A program made the position numbers and the translations under genes. Below, piece after piece: positions 46,931 through 56,723 of a stretch of 64,000 nt of DNA. The first letter of the stretch is position 1. Each line of letters begins with the position of its first letter. Origin of the DNA: Enterocloster clostridioformis (GTDB lineage: Bacteria; Bacillota; Clostridia; Lachnospirales; Lachnospiraceae); NCBI RefSeq assembly GCF_020297485.1, contig NZ_JAIWZC010000001.1:806001-870000 (forward strand), read 5' to 3'. The notes below the pieces were generated by a model. The model saw nothing but the letters and a program-made list of their open reading frames with translations. It searched no databases and was not told the origin of the DNA.

Positions 46931-47824
46931 TTACGAATGTTTCTTTTTCTGTGCCTTGGCACCGCTGATTACTTCTGTAATTTCCTGGGTAATGGCCGCC
47001 TGCCTTACACGGTTATACTCTATGGATAAGTCGTTCAGGATTGCGTTGGCATTATCGCTGGCAGACTGCATCGCCATCATCCTGGCGTTCTGCTCACTGC
47101 AGAAGGACTCCACCAGGGCGCCGAATATGAATCCGGTCACATAGTTGGGGACCACATGGTCCATGACAGCGCTGGGGGAAGGTACCATCTGAATCTCCTC
47201 CTGGATGATATCCGCAGGGATGACGATATTGCTGAAATCCTCCCGTTTAAGGGGAAGGAGCGCTGTCATCTCCGCCTCCATCTGCATGCTGTTAATCATC
47301 TGCGTATATATAATCCAGACCTCATCCAGACGTCCTTCCTCGTAATCCTCCAATATAGTGGAGGAAATCAGACGGGCGCGGTGCATGGTGGGGTTCTGTA
47401 CCGTGTAATGGAACTGCTCCTCCACCTGGATGTGTCTGGCCTCAAAATAATGGCGTCCCAGTTCCCCCACCACATAAAGCCGGTGGTTCTTACTCTGTTC
47501 CATCCACTCCTGGGCCATCTTCAGCACGTTATGGTTGTAAGCGCCTGCCAGTCCCTTATCGCCGGTTATGACTATCAGTCCCTTTATCCTGTCCTCCTCC
47601 TTAATTTCCTTCCTGGGATTGAAGTAAAAATGCTCTACATCCGGCATATGACGCAGGATACGGCGTATCAAATCCTGAAGGGTATAGAAGTAAGGCTCTG
47701 TTTCCTCCAACAGTTTCTTACTCTTCTTAAGCTTGGTGGAGGAAATCAGGTACATGGCATTGGTAATCTTCCGGGTATCCTGGACGCTTTTCATACGGCT
47801 GAGGATTTCTCTTGCATTTGCCAT
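46931..47824 (-). CDS. atpG: ATP synthase gamma subunit
   Basis: 297 residues from ATG 47824 (MANAREILSRMKSVQDTRKI), which matches the universal N terminus of gamma. Longer in-frame starts upstream overlap atpA and have no ribosome site, while AGGAGTTAAT sits before this one. The C terminus, RQAAITQEITEVISGAKAQK, is the rotor shaft helix. Forms the central stalk. Confidence 0.95.
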   Translation of the reverse strand: MANAREILSRMKSVQDTRKITNAMYLISSTKLKKSKKLLEETEPYFYTLQDLIRRILRHMPDVEHFYFNPRKEIKEEDRIKGLIVITGDKGLAGAYNHNVLKMAQEWMEQSKNHRLYVVGELGRHYFEARHIQVEEQFHYTVQNPTMHRARLISSTILEDYEEGRLDEVWIIYTQMINSMQMEAEMTALLPLKREDFSNIVIPADIIQEEIQMVPSPSAVMDHVVPNYVTGFIFGALVESFCSEQNARMMAMQSASDNANAILNDLSIEYNRVRQAAITQEITEVISGAKAQKKKHS

Positions 47825-47843
47825 ATTAACTCCTTCTTCCTGG

Positions 47844-49367
47844 TCAGACGGATGCCTTATACTGTTTTGTCTTATACTGGTTTGCCGCATCCACGATGCG
47901 TTTTATCAGGTCATCGTTCAGGACCTTGGTTTCCTCGATTTCTTTCCCAATCTCCGGATGCTTTTCATCAAACCAGGCCAGCATGTTCATCTGGAATTCC
48001 TTAATATCCGAAACCTCAACGGAAAGCATGACCTTGTGGGTCGCCGCGCAGAGGGTAATGACCTGTTCATGCAGGCTGAGGGGCCTTCCCAGAGGCTGCT
48101 TAAGCAGCTCCATAAGCCGTTTGCCGTAAGCCAGCTGCTCCTTGGTGGCCTCATCCAGGTCAGAACTGAACTGGGTGAACACCTCCATCTCCCGGTACTG
48201 CGCCAGGTCGATACGGATGCTTCCTGATGCCTTCTTCATGGCCTTTGTCTGGGCTGCGCCGCCTACACGTGACACGGAAAGTCCCACGTTCACAGCCGGT
48301 CTCATGCCGGAAAAGAACAGGTCGCTTTCCAGGAAAATCTGTCCGTCTGTAATAGAGATAACATTGGTGGGAATATATGCCGACACATCCCCGGCCTGTG
48401 TCTCAATGATGGGAAGGGCTGTAATGGAGCCGCCTCCCTTTTCATCACAAAGTCTGCTGGAGCGTTCCAGAAGACGCGAATGAAGATAGAATACGTCGCC
48501 CGGATAAGCCTCGCGGCCCGGAGAACGCTCTAACAGCAGGGACAACGCCCTGTAAGCCACCGCATGCTTGGACAGGTCATCGTAGACAATCAGAACGTCC
48601 TTTCCCTGATGCATGAAATATTCAGCCATGGCAGTCCCGGCATAGGGAGCTATGTACTGAAGAGGCGCTGCCTCACTGGCCGTGGACGACATGACGATGG
48701 TGTAGTCCATGGCATCGTTCTTCTTAAGGGTGGAAACCAGCTTTGCCACGGTGGATGCCTTCTGGCCAATGGCGACATAGATGCAGACCACATCCTTGCC
48801 CTTCTGGTTCAGTATAGTATCCATGGCAATGGAGGTCTTACCTGTCTGCCGGTCTCCTATGATTAATTCCCTCTGGCCGCGGCCAATGGGGAACATGGAA
48901 TCAATGGCAAGGATGCCTGTCTCCATGGGAACTCCCACGGACTTTCTGTCCACAATGCCGGGAGCTTCCTCCTCCACCGGGAGGTAATCTTCTTCCTTTA
49001 CAGGGCCCAGTCCGTCAATGGGCTCTCCCAGAGCGTTGACCACCCTTCCTAAGAATCCGCTTCCCACAGGCACGCCTGCTCTTTTCCTGGTGCGGACTAC
49101 CTTGGTGCCCTGGCCCACTCCTGTATCCTTTCCGAAAAGGATACAGCCAATCTCATTCTTGCGGATATCCTGGACCATTCCCTTAACACCATTTTCAAAT
49201 ATAACGATTTCCCCGTACACGGCATGTTCAATGCCGTATACGATTGCTATGCCGTCTCCTACCCAGATGACAGAACCAGTTTCCTGTTCCTGTCCGGCAT
49301 GCATGTCAAAATTCTCAATCTCACTCTTAATAATGGAGATGATTTCCTGGGAACTGATTGTGCTCAT
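47844..49367 (-). CDS. atpA: ATP synthase alpha subunit
   Basis: 507 residues. Walker A GDRQTGKT, the catalytic-arginine region [20 protein letters not shown] and [20 protein letters not shown] identify alpha. It is a regulatory nucleotide-binding F1 subunit. The frame runs 11 bp after atpH. Confidence 0.97.
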   Translation of the reverse strand: MSTISSQEIISIIKSEIENFDMHAGQEQETGSVIWVGDGIAIVYGIEHAVYGEIVIFENGVKGMVQDIRKNEIGCILFGKDTGVGQGTKVVRTRKRAGVPVGSGFLGRVVNALGEPIDGLGPVKEEDYLPVEEEAPGIVDRKSVGVPMETGILAIDSMFPIGRGQRELIIGDRQTGKTSIAMDTILNQKGKDVVCIYVAIGQKASTVAKLVSTLKKNDAMDYTIVMSSTASEAAPLQYIAPYAGTAMAEYFMHQGKDVLIVYDDLSKHAVAYRALSLLLERSPGREAYPGDVFYLHSRLLERSSRLCDEKGGGSITALPIIETQAGDVSAYIPTNVISITDGQIFLESDLFFSGMRPAVNVGLSVSRVGGAAQTKAMKKASGSIRIDLAQYREMEVFTQFSSDLDEATKEQLAYGKRLMELLKQPLGRPLSLHEQVITLCAATHKVMLSVEVSDIKEFQMNMLAWFDEKHPEIGKEIEETKVLNDDLIKRIVDAANQYKTKQYKASV

Positions 49368-49377
49368 ATCAAGACTC

Positions 49378-49902
49378 CTATCTTACCACAGCCCGGCGCA
49401 GCCTTACCAGCTGCCCCTTCAGGCTGTAGTCATATTCTGTATCCCCGGCCTTAAGGACAAAACCGCCCACCAGGTCCGGCTGGTTCACCAATCGGATGTT
49501 CACATCTTTTTTCTTATATTTCCTGCACAGAAACTGTTTCATTCCTGTAATCTGGGCCGCACCCGGCATGGTAACATAGTGAAGCTCGGCATCCATAACA
49601 CCTGCCGCCTTCCTGGCATAGGCGTCACGGGCCGCTGCAATCTCCTCTGTCTGTCCGATGCATCCCGCATCACAAGCCTTTTTTAAGAAACGTACCATCA
49701 GTGCGGAAAATTCCGGTTCCCTGAACACCTTCTCAATAACGGCATGCTTACTTTTCAGGGGAACCACCGGGCTATTAAGGACCTCCGGAAGTTCCGGATT
49801 CTCCTTAAGCAGCTTTACGGCTTCCCTGACCATATCTTCCGGTATGCCCAGCTCATATAGAACAATGGCATAAGTCCTGGCTGTCTCAGTCATTTCCTTC
49901 AC
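49378..49902 (-). CDS. atpH: ATP synthase delta subunit
   Basis: 174 residues, helical N-terminal domain ([20 protein letters not shown]) and a beta C-terminal part ([20 protein letters not shown]). It joins the peripheral stalk to F1. Its start overlaps the end of atpF by 17 bp. Confidence 0.9.
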   Translation of the reverse strand: MKEMTETARTYAIVLYELGIPEDMVREAVKLLKENPELPEVLNSPVVPLKSKHAVIEKVFREPEFSALMVRFLKKACDAGCIGQTEEIAAARDAYARKAAGVMDAELHYVTMPGAAQITGMKQFLCRKYKKKDVNIRLVNQPDLVGGFVLKAGDTEYDYSLKGQLVRLRRAVVR

Positions 49903-50377
49903 CTGATTCTGCTAAAAAGCGGTTGTATAGGTTCCTGTCCCCATCCGGTGCGCTCTGCTCGCTGATCAGCTTGGCAGCAGCTGTCATGGCCAAACCGGCC
50001 ACGCCGGCCTTCAAGTCATTCATGGCCTTCTCGCGTTCCAGGGCAATGGTCCTGTCTGCCTCTTCCATCTTCCTGGCAGCGTCTGCCCTGGCCTGGGCCA
50101 GAACCTTTTCATACTCTGCGGCAGCCCTGTTTCTGGCCTCCTCGATGATTTTTGAAGCTTCTTCGTCTGCACTGCCGATGGAAGCCTGATACTGCTCCTT
50201 CATCTGACGCGCTTCTGTTTCCCTGTTCTTTGCCTCGTCCAGGTCGTGCTCAATCATCTGCTTCCTCTCATCCAGTATCCTGCGCACCGGACCAATCAGG
50301 AAGTGCTTCATGAACAGATATAAAACCAGAAGGTTGATAACCGTCAAGGCTACATTCCAAATGTTCAAATTTAACAT
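49886..50377 (-). CDS. atpF: ATP synthase subunit b
   Basis: 163 residues. One N-terminal membrane helix (VALTVINLLVLYLFMKHFLI) and a long charged coiled coil (RRILDERKQMIEHDLDEAKN...) form the peripheral stalk. A single atpF copy, so the stalk is a b2 homodimer. Confidence 0.93.
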   Translation of the reverse strand: MLNLNIWNVALTVINLLVLYLFMKHFLIGPVRRILDERKQMIEHDLDEAKNRETEARQMKEQYQASIGSADEEASKIIEEARNRAAAEYEKVLAQARADAARKMEEADRTIALEREKAMNDLKAGVAGLAMTAAAKLISEQSAPDGDRNLYNRFLAESGEGND

Positions 50378-50401
50378 ATTAAGTCGCCTTCCTGCTATAA
50401 A

Positions 50402-50626
50402 TTATTTTAAGAACAGAATGATTAAAAGGCCGATAACAAAGCCGTAAATGGCGGTTGCCTCAGCGAGGGCGCATCCTAACAGAAGTGCCTTTGTAATCTT
50501 GCCGTCTGCCTCAGGCTGTCTTGCAATAGCGTCCACTGCCTTGGAAGTAGCCAAGCCGATACCAATACCTGCTCCAATACCTGTAACAACTGCAACACCT
50601 GCTCCTAATGCGATTAATCCTGTCAT
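50402..50626 (-). CDS. atpE: ATP synthase subunit c
   Basis: 74 residues, a two-helix hairpin. The ion-binding carboxylate is Glu in CALAEATAIYGF. The Gln found in Na+-binding c subunits (GxGQGYAAGKA) is Ile here (IGIGLATSKAV), and the Ser after Glu is Ala. By comparison with Ilyobacter-type rings this points to proton rather than sodium coupling. RARQPE-type loop (IARQPEADGK) contacts gamma and epsilon. Confidence 0.95.
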   Translation of the reverse strand: MTGLIALGAGVAVVTGIGAGIGIGLATSKAVDAIARQPEADGKITKALLLGCALAEATAIYGFVIGLLIILFLK

Positions 50627-50679
50627 AATAAGACTCTCCTTTTTCTCTCAATATTTTCTTTTTCCATAAGGCCGCAAAC

Positions 50680-51378
50680 TTAATCCTCAATGGCTTCTTT
50701 TATATATAATGATGTGAGGAACACAAACACATATGCCTGTATCACTCCATCAAATATATCAAAATAGAAGCTGAATGGCAGCGGCACAATTAACGGCAGC
50801 AAATGCTTGATGAGTGCCATGACAACAATGGCGCCCAGCACGTTGCCGAACAACCGCATGCACAGGGACAATGGCCGTATAAACAGCTCCAGCACATTGA
50901 TTGGCGCTATGATGGCAATAGGCTCTGCAAAGCTTTTTATCCATCCCTTGACACCCTTCTTACGGATGCCGGCCACTTCCACCAGTACGATACTCATAAC
51001 AGCCAGGGAAACGGTCACATTCAAATCCTTGGTTGGTGACTTGAAGCCAAGTAGACCAATCATATTGGCAATTCCTATGTATATCACCACTGTAATCAGA
51101 TATGGTATATAATCCTTTCCTTCCTTTCCCAGAAGCCCTTCAAAGAAATCATAGATAAAGGACATGCCGCTTTCCAGGGCAGCCTGTTTCTTGCTTATGT
51201 TCCTCACCTTCAGGCCATGGACCAGTATCAGGGAGGCTACCATCATAATCGCCATGATGATCCATGTCACAGCCACGGATTCCATCACATCAATACCGCC
51301 AAACAGCGGTATGGTGAACACCACTTTGCAGTTAAGCTCTTCCATCAGTGATTCCACTAAACCGTTCATACTCAACAA
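50680..51378 (-). CDS. atpB: ATP synthase subunit a
   Basis: 232 residues with five membrane helices. FIRPLSLCMRLFGNVLGAIV contains the conserved arginine that works with the c-ring. First gene of the operon; no atpI precedes it. RBS GGGGGTTG lies before ATG 51378. Confidence 0.95.
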   Translation of the reverse strand: MLSMNGLVESLMEELNCKVVFTIPLFGGIDVMESVAVTWIIMAIMMVASLILVHGLKVRNISKKQAALESGMSFIYDFFEGLLGKEGKDYIPYLITVVIYIGIANMIGLLGFKSPTKDLNVTVSLAVMSIVLVEVAGIRKKGVKGWIKSFAEPIAIIAPINVLELFIRPLSLCMRLFGNVLGAIVVMALIKHLLPLIVPLPFSFYFDIFDGVIQAYVFVFLTSLYIKEAIED

Positions 51379-51408
51379 CCCCCTTTCTCTTCTTGTTTGC
51401 TTTTGCCT

Positions 51409-51437
51409 ATTATAGTCACCTTATTTAATAATTTCAA
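51409..51437 (-). promoter_or_regulatory. Sigma-A promoter of the atp operon
   Basis: On the minus strand TTGAAA (51437-51432), a 17-bp spacer and TATAAT (51414-51409). The start of transcription would be about 25 bp before atpB. The rest of the 396-bp gap 51379-51774 is AT-rich without genes, ending in a terminator for the LysM gene. Confidence 0.7.
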
Positions 51438-51689
51438 ATACATATTATTTATAAATTGATAATATAAATGTTATAAAAAAGAAAATGTTACAAATCCAAG
51501 AAGATCTCATTCTGCAATTTGTATATTATATCACGGCGTATGATGCTCATTTTCATGGTATCTTAACATCAAGAAAGAAATTTGTATTATTTTGTACAAT
51601 AAAACGTTGAAAAATTATATAATTTGGAACTTTTTGAAATTTTCAGACATAAATGTAACCGGAATATTAAGTAAATCCATGAAAAGATA

Positions 51690-51726
51690 AAAACCTTTGG
51701 AGCTGGCCGGATATCCCCAAAGGCTT
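51690..51726 (-). terminator. Terminator of the LysM gene
   Basis: On the minus strand AAAGCCTTTGGGG pairs with CTCCAAAGGTTTTT, and the T tract TTTTTATC follows. Confidence 0.7.
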
Positions 51727-51774
51727 TAAGTGTATTTCATACTATCATATTATATGTACGGAAACTAATCCGGT

Positions 51775-52068
51775 TTACTCAAAATATACTACAGTCAGAT
51801 ACTGTCCTGTATGGATGGTGTCCTTCTTAAGGCCGTTCATCTGCCTGAGCTGATTCACATACTCTTCCATACTCATGGAACTGCCTTCCCTGTATTGACG
51901 GGCAATCCCCCAAAGACTGTCTCCTTCCTGAATACGGACGCTCTTATAATAAGGGGTGGTCCTGCTCCCCTCCTCCTTGGCCATGGAAGTAAACATAGTA
52001 CGTCCCATTATAATGGATACAAACAGTAAAACCGTAAAACATGTAGCTGCTAACCTTCTCTTTCTCAT
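51775..52068 (-). CDS. yneA: YneA-like SOS cell-division inhibitor, LysM domain
   Basis: 97 residues. A signal-anchor helix ([19 protein letters not shown]) is followed by a LysM domain ([20 protein letters not shown] and the end [11 protein letters not shown]). This architecture and the position next to lexA are those of Bacillus YneA, which delays division during SOS. The intergenic region holds four LexA-type boxes, so the gene is probably damage-inducible. A plain cell-wall LysM protein cannot be ruled out. Confidence 0.7.
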   Translation of the reverse strand: MRKRRLAATCFTVLLFVSIIMGRTMFTSMAKEEGSRTTPYYKSVRIQEGDSLWGIARQYREGSSMSMEEYVNQLRQMNGLKKDTIHTGQYLTVVYFE

Positions 52069-52110
52069 ATGGTAACCTCCCTGGGGCGGTTCCTTCTTGC
52101 GCGCAATACA

Positions 52111-52219
52111 GAACGTCTGTTCTTTTGTATATTCATACTATACTACCAGAACAAATGTTTGTCAAGTGTTCCTGGCAAAAAATCGAACAAAGGTTTGCAT
52201 TTTTACCGAACATATGTTA
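52111..52219. promoter_or_regulatory. Four LexA boxes between yneA-like gene and lexA
   Basis: GAACGTCTGTTC (52111-52122), GAACAAATGTTT (52149-52160), GAACAAAGGTTT (52185-52196) and GAACATATGTTA (52208-52219). They match the Firmicutes consensus CGAACRNRYGTTYC to varying degree. Both divergent genes can be controlled. Confidence 0.85.
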
Positions 52220-52250
52220 CTATAAATATAGAAAACGCAGGAGGTTGATT

Positions 52251-52877
52251 ATGGCACAGGATAAAATTACTTCTAAGCAGCAGGAGATTTTAGAATACAT
52301 CAAAGAGACTATTTTACAGAAGGGATATCCGCCGGCTGTGCGGGAGATTTGCGAGGCAGTACATTTAAAGTCCACCTCTTCCGTTCACTCCCATCTGTCC
52401 GCCCTGGAGGAAAAGGGCTACATACGGCGTGACCCCACCAAACCCAGGACCATTGAGATTTTAGATGACACCTTTAATTTTAACCGCAGAGAGATGGTGA
52501 ATATCCCTCTCGTCGGAACCGTAGCAGCCGGAGAACCTATTCTTGCAGAGGAGCGGATTGAGGACTATTTCCCATTCCCGGCAGAGATTCTTCCCAACGC
52601 GGAGACGTTCATGTTAAAGGTTAAGGGAGAAAGCATGATTGGCGCCGGAATCCTGCCCGGCGACAAGCTGATTGTGGAGCAGTGTCCCACTGCGGCCAAC
52701 GGGGAGATTGTTGTGGCGCTGGTGGATGATTCAGCCACGGTTAAGCGTTTTTATAAGGAGAACGGACATTACCGCCTCCAGCCAGAGAACGATGCCATGG
52801 AGCCCATCATAACGGAGACCGTAGAGATTCTGGGCAAGGTCATAGGCCTGGTGCGTATGATGCAGCGACGGGGATGA
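52251..52877 (+). CDS. lexA: LexA repressor
   Basis: 208 residues from ATG 52251 after GCAGGAGGTTG. N-terminal winged helix ([40 protein letters not shown]) and the C-terminal self-cleaving domain: Ala93-Gly94 cleavage site in [10 protein letters not shown], Ser128 in GESMI and Lys165 in ATVKRFY. RecA-stimulated autocleavage opens the SOS genes. An upstream in-frame extension to 52125 would run through the LexA boxes and is not used. Confidence 0.95.
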   Translation: MAQDKITSKQQEILEYIKETILQKGYPPAVREICEAVHLKSTSSVHSHLSALEEKGYIRRDPTKPRTIEILDDTFNFNRREMVNIPLVGTVAAGEPILAEERIEDYFPFPAEILPNAETFMLKVKGESMIGAGILPGDKLIVEQCPTAANGEIVVALVDDSATVKRFYKENGHYRLQPENDAMEPIITETVEILGKVIGLVRMMQRRG

Positions 52878-52984
52878 TGAGTCTTTTGCATCATGATATA
52901 CCAGGCATAACGATGTATCGGCATAATATATGCCGGATCTGTCACTGTTATATACCGCTATTACACATACTACCGCAACTGCGC

Positions 52985-53035
52985 AAACAGGAACCGCTGG
53001 TGTATTGTTATCCTGACACCGCAGTTCCTGTTTTT
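52985..53035 (+). terminator. Terminator of lexA
   Basis: AACAGGAACCGCTGGTGT pairs with ACACCGCAGTTCCTGTT, followed by TTTT. Strong intrinsic terminator. Confidence 0.8.
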
Positions 53036-53136
53036 AGGATTCATCTCTATGTCCTTCGGATATACGAAAGTCCCATCATTCCAGACCTCGTATATCCGTC
53101 TCTCATTCCATTTCATTTATTACCTGTTCTTACACG

Positions 53137-53487
53137 TTACAGCTCGTTTACATCCACAAATGTCTTTCCGTCTCTCCAGATTCGTTCCAAATCATAGAAC
53201 AACCTGTCCTCCCTGCAGAAGATGTGTACAATCACATCCCTGTAATCCATCAGAATCCAGTTTGCATTCTGGTATCCCTCAATCTGCTTGCACTCACAGC
53301 CGGCCTTTTCCAGGATTTCTTCCACATTATCAGCCATGGCCTGCACCTGATTGGGGTTGCTGCCGTCAGCGATTATAAAATAATCTGCCAGAACTGATAC
53401 AGACTGGATGTCAATGATTTTAATGTCCTCTCCTTTTTTATCGCTGAGAGCCTGATATGCCAGTTTCACCATTTCCTTTGAGTTCAT
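53137..53487 (-). CDS. rsfS: Ribosomal silencing factor RsfS
   Basis: 116 residues. VKLAYQALSDKKGEDIKIID, SVLADYFIIADGSNPNQVQA and WILMDYRDVIVHIFCREDRL are the family signature. It binds L14 and blocks subunit joining when nutrients are short. It overlaps the end of yqeK by 50 bp. Confidence 0.92.
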   Translation of the reverse strand: MNSKEMVKLAYQALSDKKGEDIKIIDIQSVSVLADYFIIADGSNPNQVQAMADNVEEILEKAGCECKQIEGYQNANWILMDYRDVIVHIFCREDRLFYDLERIWRDGKTFVDVNEL

Positions 53488-54076
53488 CGCGTTCTCCTTT
53501 CACTTTTTTAAAATATTCATATGCCTGAGCCGTCAAGGGGTCAATGCTTCCTCCCTTTTTTTCCAGATAATCCAAGGTTCCTGCCAATATGGCATACATG
53601 GTCTCATCCAGGTCCTCATAGGCCAACCGCCTTATCTTTGGCAGATTCTCGGCCTTGTAGCGCCTGGGTTCTATATAATCCGCTATATAGAGGATTTTAT
53701 CCAGAGTGGTCATCTCCGGCCTGCCTGTGGTGTGGCAGCCGATGGCATCCAGGATTTCCCGGTCCGTAATCTGATACTTGTGCTCTGCCAGCCATGCCCC
53801 GTATTTTGCGTGAAGCACAGGCAGGGCCCTGTACTCCGCGTCCGTTACTTCCAGACCATGTTTCAAGCATTTTTTCAATATGATATCATCCGAATACCGC
53901 TTCCCGCAGTCATGCAGCAGTCCGGCCAGTTCCGCTTTGTCCAGGTCGCAGCCGTAACGCATGGCAAGATTCATGCAGGTGTATGACACGCTGAGAGAAT
54001 GCTCATAGCGCATGGGCGCCAGCTTTCTCTTAAGGTTTTTCCTGTATAACATAATCTGGCTGCATTGGTTTTCCAT
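53438..54076 (-). CDS. yqeK: YqeK-type HD hydrolase (diadenosine tetraphosphatase)
   Basis: 212 residues from ATG 54076 after GGAGAATG. The HD motif AGLLHDCGKRYSDDI and the preceding RYEHSLSVSYTCMNLA identify YqeK. Homologs split Ap4A symmetrically into ADP. It lies 4 bp after nadD and before rsfS in the conserved nadD-yqeK-rsfS order. An upstream extension overlaps nadD and lacks support. Confidence 0.88.
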   Translation of the reverse strand: MENQCSQIMLYRKNLKRKLAPMRYEHSLSVSYTCMNLAMRYGCDLDKAELAGLLHDCGKRYSDDIILKKCLKHGLEVTDAEYRALPVLHAKYGAWLAEHKYQITDREILDAIGCHTTGRPEMTTLDKILYIADYIEPRRYKAENLPKIRRLAYEDLDETMYAILAGTLDYLEKKGGSIDPLTAQAYEYFKKVKGERDELKGNGETGISGSQR

Positions 54077-54080
54077 ACAT

Positions 54081-54725
54081 TCATTCTCCTTTGCCGGCCA
54101 GGACCGGGTTCTTGACGCAGCCCCCGTACAGTCCATGGTCCTTAATATATTCTTCCACTGCATCCGGCACAAATCCATGGATGGAATGTCCGTCGGACAC
54201 GGATGCCCTTATCTCTTCCGAGGACACATCCATCTCACGGCAGCGGATGGGGTAAATCTTTGCCCCATATCTGGCAGTCAGATATTCAATCTGCCTGTCA
54301 AAGGGCTGGTGGTCATCATGATAGGCACGTCCGGCCACCAGAAGCACCGCCAGCTTCATGACCAGCTCCGGGCGGAACCACTGTTCAATCTGATACAGGG
54401 AATCCGCCCCTATGATGAAGTAGAACGTATCCTCCCTGTATTCCTCACGCAGGAGAGACAGGGTCTGGGCGGTGTAGGTATTCCCCCTGCGCCTCAGTTC
54501 AAAATCCGAATACAGGAAATAGGGAGTATCTGCAATGGCCAGTTTAACCATATGCTCACGCATCTCTCCCTCAGTGATTTTATGATCTTTTTTGTGGGGT
54601 GGATTTCCTGTGGGCATGAACCAGACTGCATCCAGCCCAAACTGCTCATAAGCTTCCCTGCCCAGCCGCAGGTGGCCATTGTGGATGGGGTCAAAGGTCC
54701 CGCCCAATATTCCTATTTTTGCCAA
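54081..54725 (-). CDS. nadD: Nicotinate-nucleotide adenylyltransferase
   Basis: 214 residues. The ATP-binding motif GGTFDPIHNGHLRL and the substrate loop PTGNPPHKKDHKI are clear. It makes deamido-NAD from NaMN. The protein ends with MDVSSEEIRASVSDGHSIHG, the SSTxIR-type motif. Confidence 0.95.
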   Translation of the reverse strand: MAKIGILGGTFDPIHNGHLRLGREAYEQFGLDAVWFMPTGNPPHKKDHKITEGEMREHMVKLAIADTPYFLYSDFELRRRGNTYTAQTLSLLREEYREDTFYFIIGADSLYQIEQWFRPELVMKLAVLLVAGRAYHDDHQPFDRQIEYLTARYGAKIYPIRCREMDVSSEEIRASVSDGHSIHGFVPDAVEEYIKDHGLYGGCVKNPVLAGKGE

Positions 54726-54767
54726 ACAAATCCCTTCTTCACATACCTTTACCGGATGCCTGTCCGT

Positions 54768-55067
54768 CTATTTCTCCGGCAGCACGATCTTACGTTTCTT
54801 TTCCTCTTTGGCAGGACGGTAAAGAACGATTTTCCTGCCGATGACCTGGACCACCTGTGAGTGTGTGCGCTCTGCAAGGACATCCGCGATGGAACCGCCC
54901 TCGTCCAGACAATTCTTGAGCACCGTCACCTTAATCAGCTCCCTTGCTTCCAGGGCCTCGTCCACGGCCTGGGTAAGCTCCGGCGTAAGGCTGGATTTAC
55001 CAATCTGGAATACAGGATCGATGTTCATGGCCAGGCCCTTTAAATAGGCTCTTTGCTTGCTTGTCAT
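54768..55067 (-). CDS. yhbY: YhbY-type RNA-binding protein (CRM domain)
   Basis: 99 residues. MTSKQRAYLKGLAMNIDPVF, QIGKSSLT and GRKIVLYRPAKEEKK fit the CRM domain that binds pre-50S ribosomes. It sits between obgE and nadD in the usual Firmicutes order. Confidence 0.93.
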   Translation of the reverse strand: MTSKQRAYLKGLAMNIDPVFQIGKSSLTPELTQAVDEALEARELIKVTVLKNCLDEGGSIADVLAERTHSQVVQVIGRKIVLYRPAKEEKKRKIVLPEK

Positions 55068-55078
55068 AATAACTCCTT

Positions 55079-56368
55079 CTATTTGTAATAATCAAACTCC
55101 AGCCCATACATGCGGACCGTATCGCCTTCCTCTATGCCGGCCTTCTCCAGGTCGTCCAGAACTCCCGTATTCTTAAGGAACTTCTGGAAGAAATCAAATC
55201 CCTTCTCAGAATCCAGATTGGTGTACCCGAGCATCTTATCGATTCTGGGACCTTCCACCACATAAGCGCCGTCATCCGCCCTGGTCACCGTGTAAGGCAG
55301 GTTCCTGTCGCCCTGATACCGGACCTCGAACTCCTTCGCAAACACAACCGGCGCGTTATCCACCGCCTTAAGCAGGTCATTGATATGGTACAGGAGCTCT
55401 TTCACTCCCTGTCTGCTGACAGCGGATATGGGGAACACCTTGATTCCCTTTGGCTCGAATTCGTTTCTCAGCTCGTCAAGTATGATCTCCGTGTCTTCTT
55501 CTGCATACACCGCGTCCATCTTGTTGGCGGCAATCACCTGAGGACGCTTTAAAAGCTCCGGATTATAGGCTTCCAGTTCCCGGTTAATGGTCTTAATGTC
55601 CTCCAGAGGATCCCTGCCCTCCACAGAAGCGCCGTCCACCACATGGACCAGAACCTTTGTGCGCTCAATATGCTTTAAAAACGCATGTCCCAGGCCAATG
55701 CCCTCGGAAGCTCCCTCAATCAGACCGGGGATATCAGCCATGACAAAGCCGGCCCCGTCTCCCAGGTCCACTACGCCCAGATGGGGATTCAGGGTGGTGA
55801 AATGGTAATTTGCTATCTCAGGCTTTGCGTTGCTGACAACAGACAGCAGCGTGGATTTTCCCACATTGGGAAAGCCCACCAGGCCCACGTCCGCAATGAC
55901 CTTAAGCTCCAACTGCACCCACAGCTCCGCGCCGGGCTGCCCCGGCTGCGCGTACTTGGGCACCTGCATGGTCGATGTTGCAAAATGCATATTCCCAAGA
56001 CCGCCCCTGCCTCCCCTTAAGATGACTTCCCTCTGGTTGTCACCCGACATGTCGGCAATGACCTTTCCCGTCTCGAAATCTTTAAGCACGGTTCCCTCCG
56101 GCACCTTCACAATCAGGTCATCCGCATCCGCTCCATGGCAGCGTTTCTTTCCGCCTTCCCGGCCATCCTTTGCAACATACTTACGCACATGCCGGAAATC
56201 TACCAGGGTGTTTTTTCCTTTGTCTACCTGGAAAATGACGTCGCCTCCACGGCCGCCGTCACCTCCGTCAGGACCGCCGTTGGGAACATACAGTTCGCGT
56301 CTGAAGGACACGTGGCCGTCTCCGCCCTTACCGGATTTAATAAATATTTTTGCGCTATCGGCAAACAT
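55079..56368 (-). CDS. obgE: GTPase Obg
   Basis: 429 residues from ATG 56368 after AGGAGGTACTG. N-terminal glycine-rich Obg fold (FRRELYVPNGGPDGGDGGRG), G domain with GFPNVGKST, DIPGLIEGASEG and NKMD, and a C-terminal OCT domain. Essential ribosome-assembly and stress GTPase. An upstream in-frame start at 56404 overlaps the ribosome site. Confidence 0.95.
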   Translation of the reverse strand: MFADSAKIFIKSGKGGDGHVSFRRELYVPNGGPDGGDGGRGGDVIFQVDKGKNTLVDFRHVRKYVAKDGREGGKKRCHGADADDLIVKVPEGTVLKDFETGKVIADMSGDNQREVILRGGRGGLGNMHFATSTMQVPKYAQPGQPGAELWVQLELKVIADVGLVGFPNVGKSTLLSVVSNAKPEIANYHFTTLNPHLGVVDLGDGAGFVMADIPGLIEGASEGIGLGHAFLKHIERTKVLVHVVDGASVEGRDPLEDIKTINRELEAYNPELLKRPQVIAANKMDAVYAEEDTEIILDELRNEFEPKGIKVFPISAVSRQGVKELLYHINDLLKAVDNAPVVFAKEFEVRYQGDRNLPYTVTRADDGAYVVEGPRIDKMLGYTNLDSEKGFDFFQKFLKNTGVLDDLEKAGIEEGDTVRMYGLEFDYYK

Positions 56369-56429
56369 ACACAGTACCTCCTGTGGTGTGAAAAAGAGCC
56401 CCATACGCTAAGTATGGAGCCCTTCGAAA

Positions 56430-56720
56430 TTATTCGTTGATTGCCCTTGGGTATACAGAAACCTGCTTTCTGTCTCTGCCCTTTCTTTCAAACTTAACAA
56501 CTCCGTCTACTAAAGCAAATAAGGTATCATCGCCACCCCTGCCTACGTTGTTGCCAGGATGAATGTGGGTTCCGCGCTGTCTGTACAGAATGTTGCCAGC
56601 CAGTACGAACTGTCCGTCGGCTCTCTTAGCGCCAAGTCTCTTGGCCTCGGAGTCTCTACCGTTCTTGGTAGAACCAACACCTTTCTTATGAGCGAATAAC
56701 TGAAGGTTCATCTTTAACAT
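56430..56720 (-). CDS. rpmA: Ribosomal protein L27 with cleavable N-terminal extension
   Basis: 96 residues. The start [20 protein letters not shown] has the Firmicutes extension cut by Prp after LQLF so that AHKKG faces the peptidyl transferase centre. RBS GGAGGTG before ATG 56720; ATG 56711 is an alternative. Confidence 0.96.
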   Translation of the reverse strand: MLKMNLQLFAHKKGVGSTKNGRDSEAKRLGAKRADGQFVLAGNILYRQRGTHIHPGNNVGRGGDDTLFALVDGVVKFERKGRDRKQVSVYPRAINE

Positions 56721-56723
56721 GTG

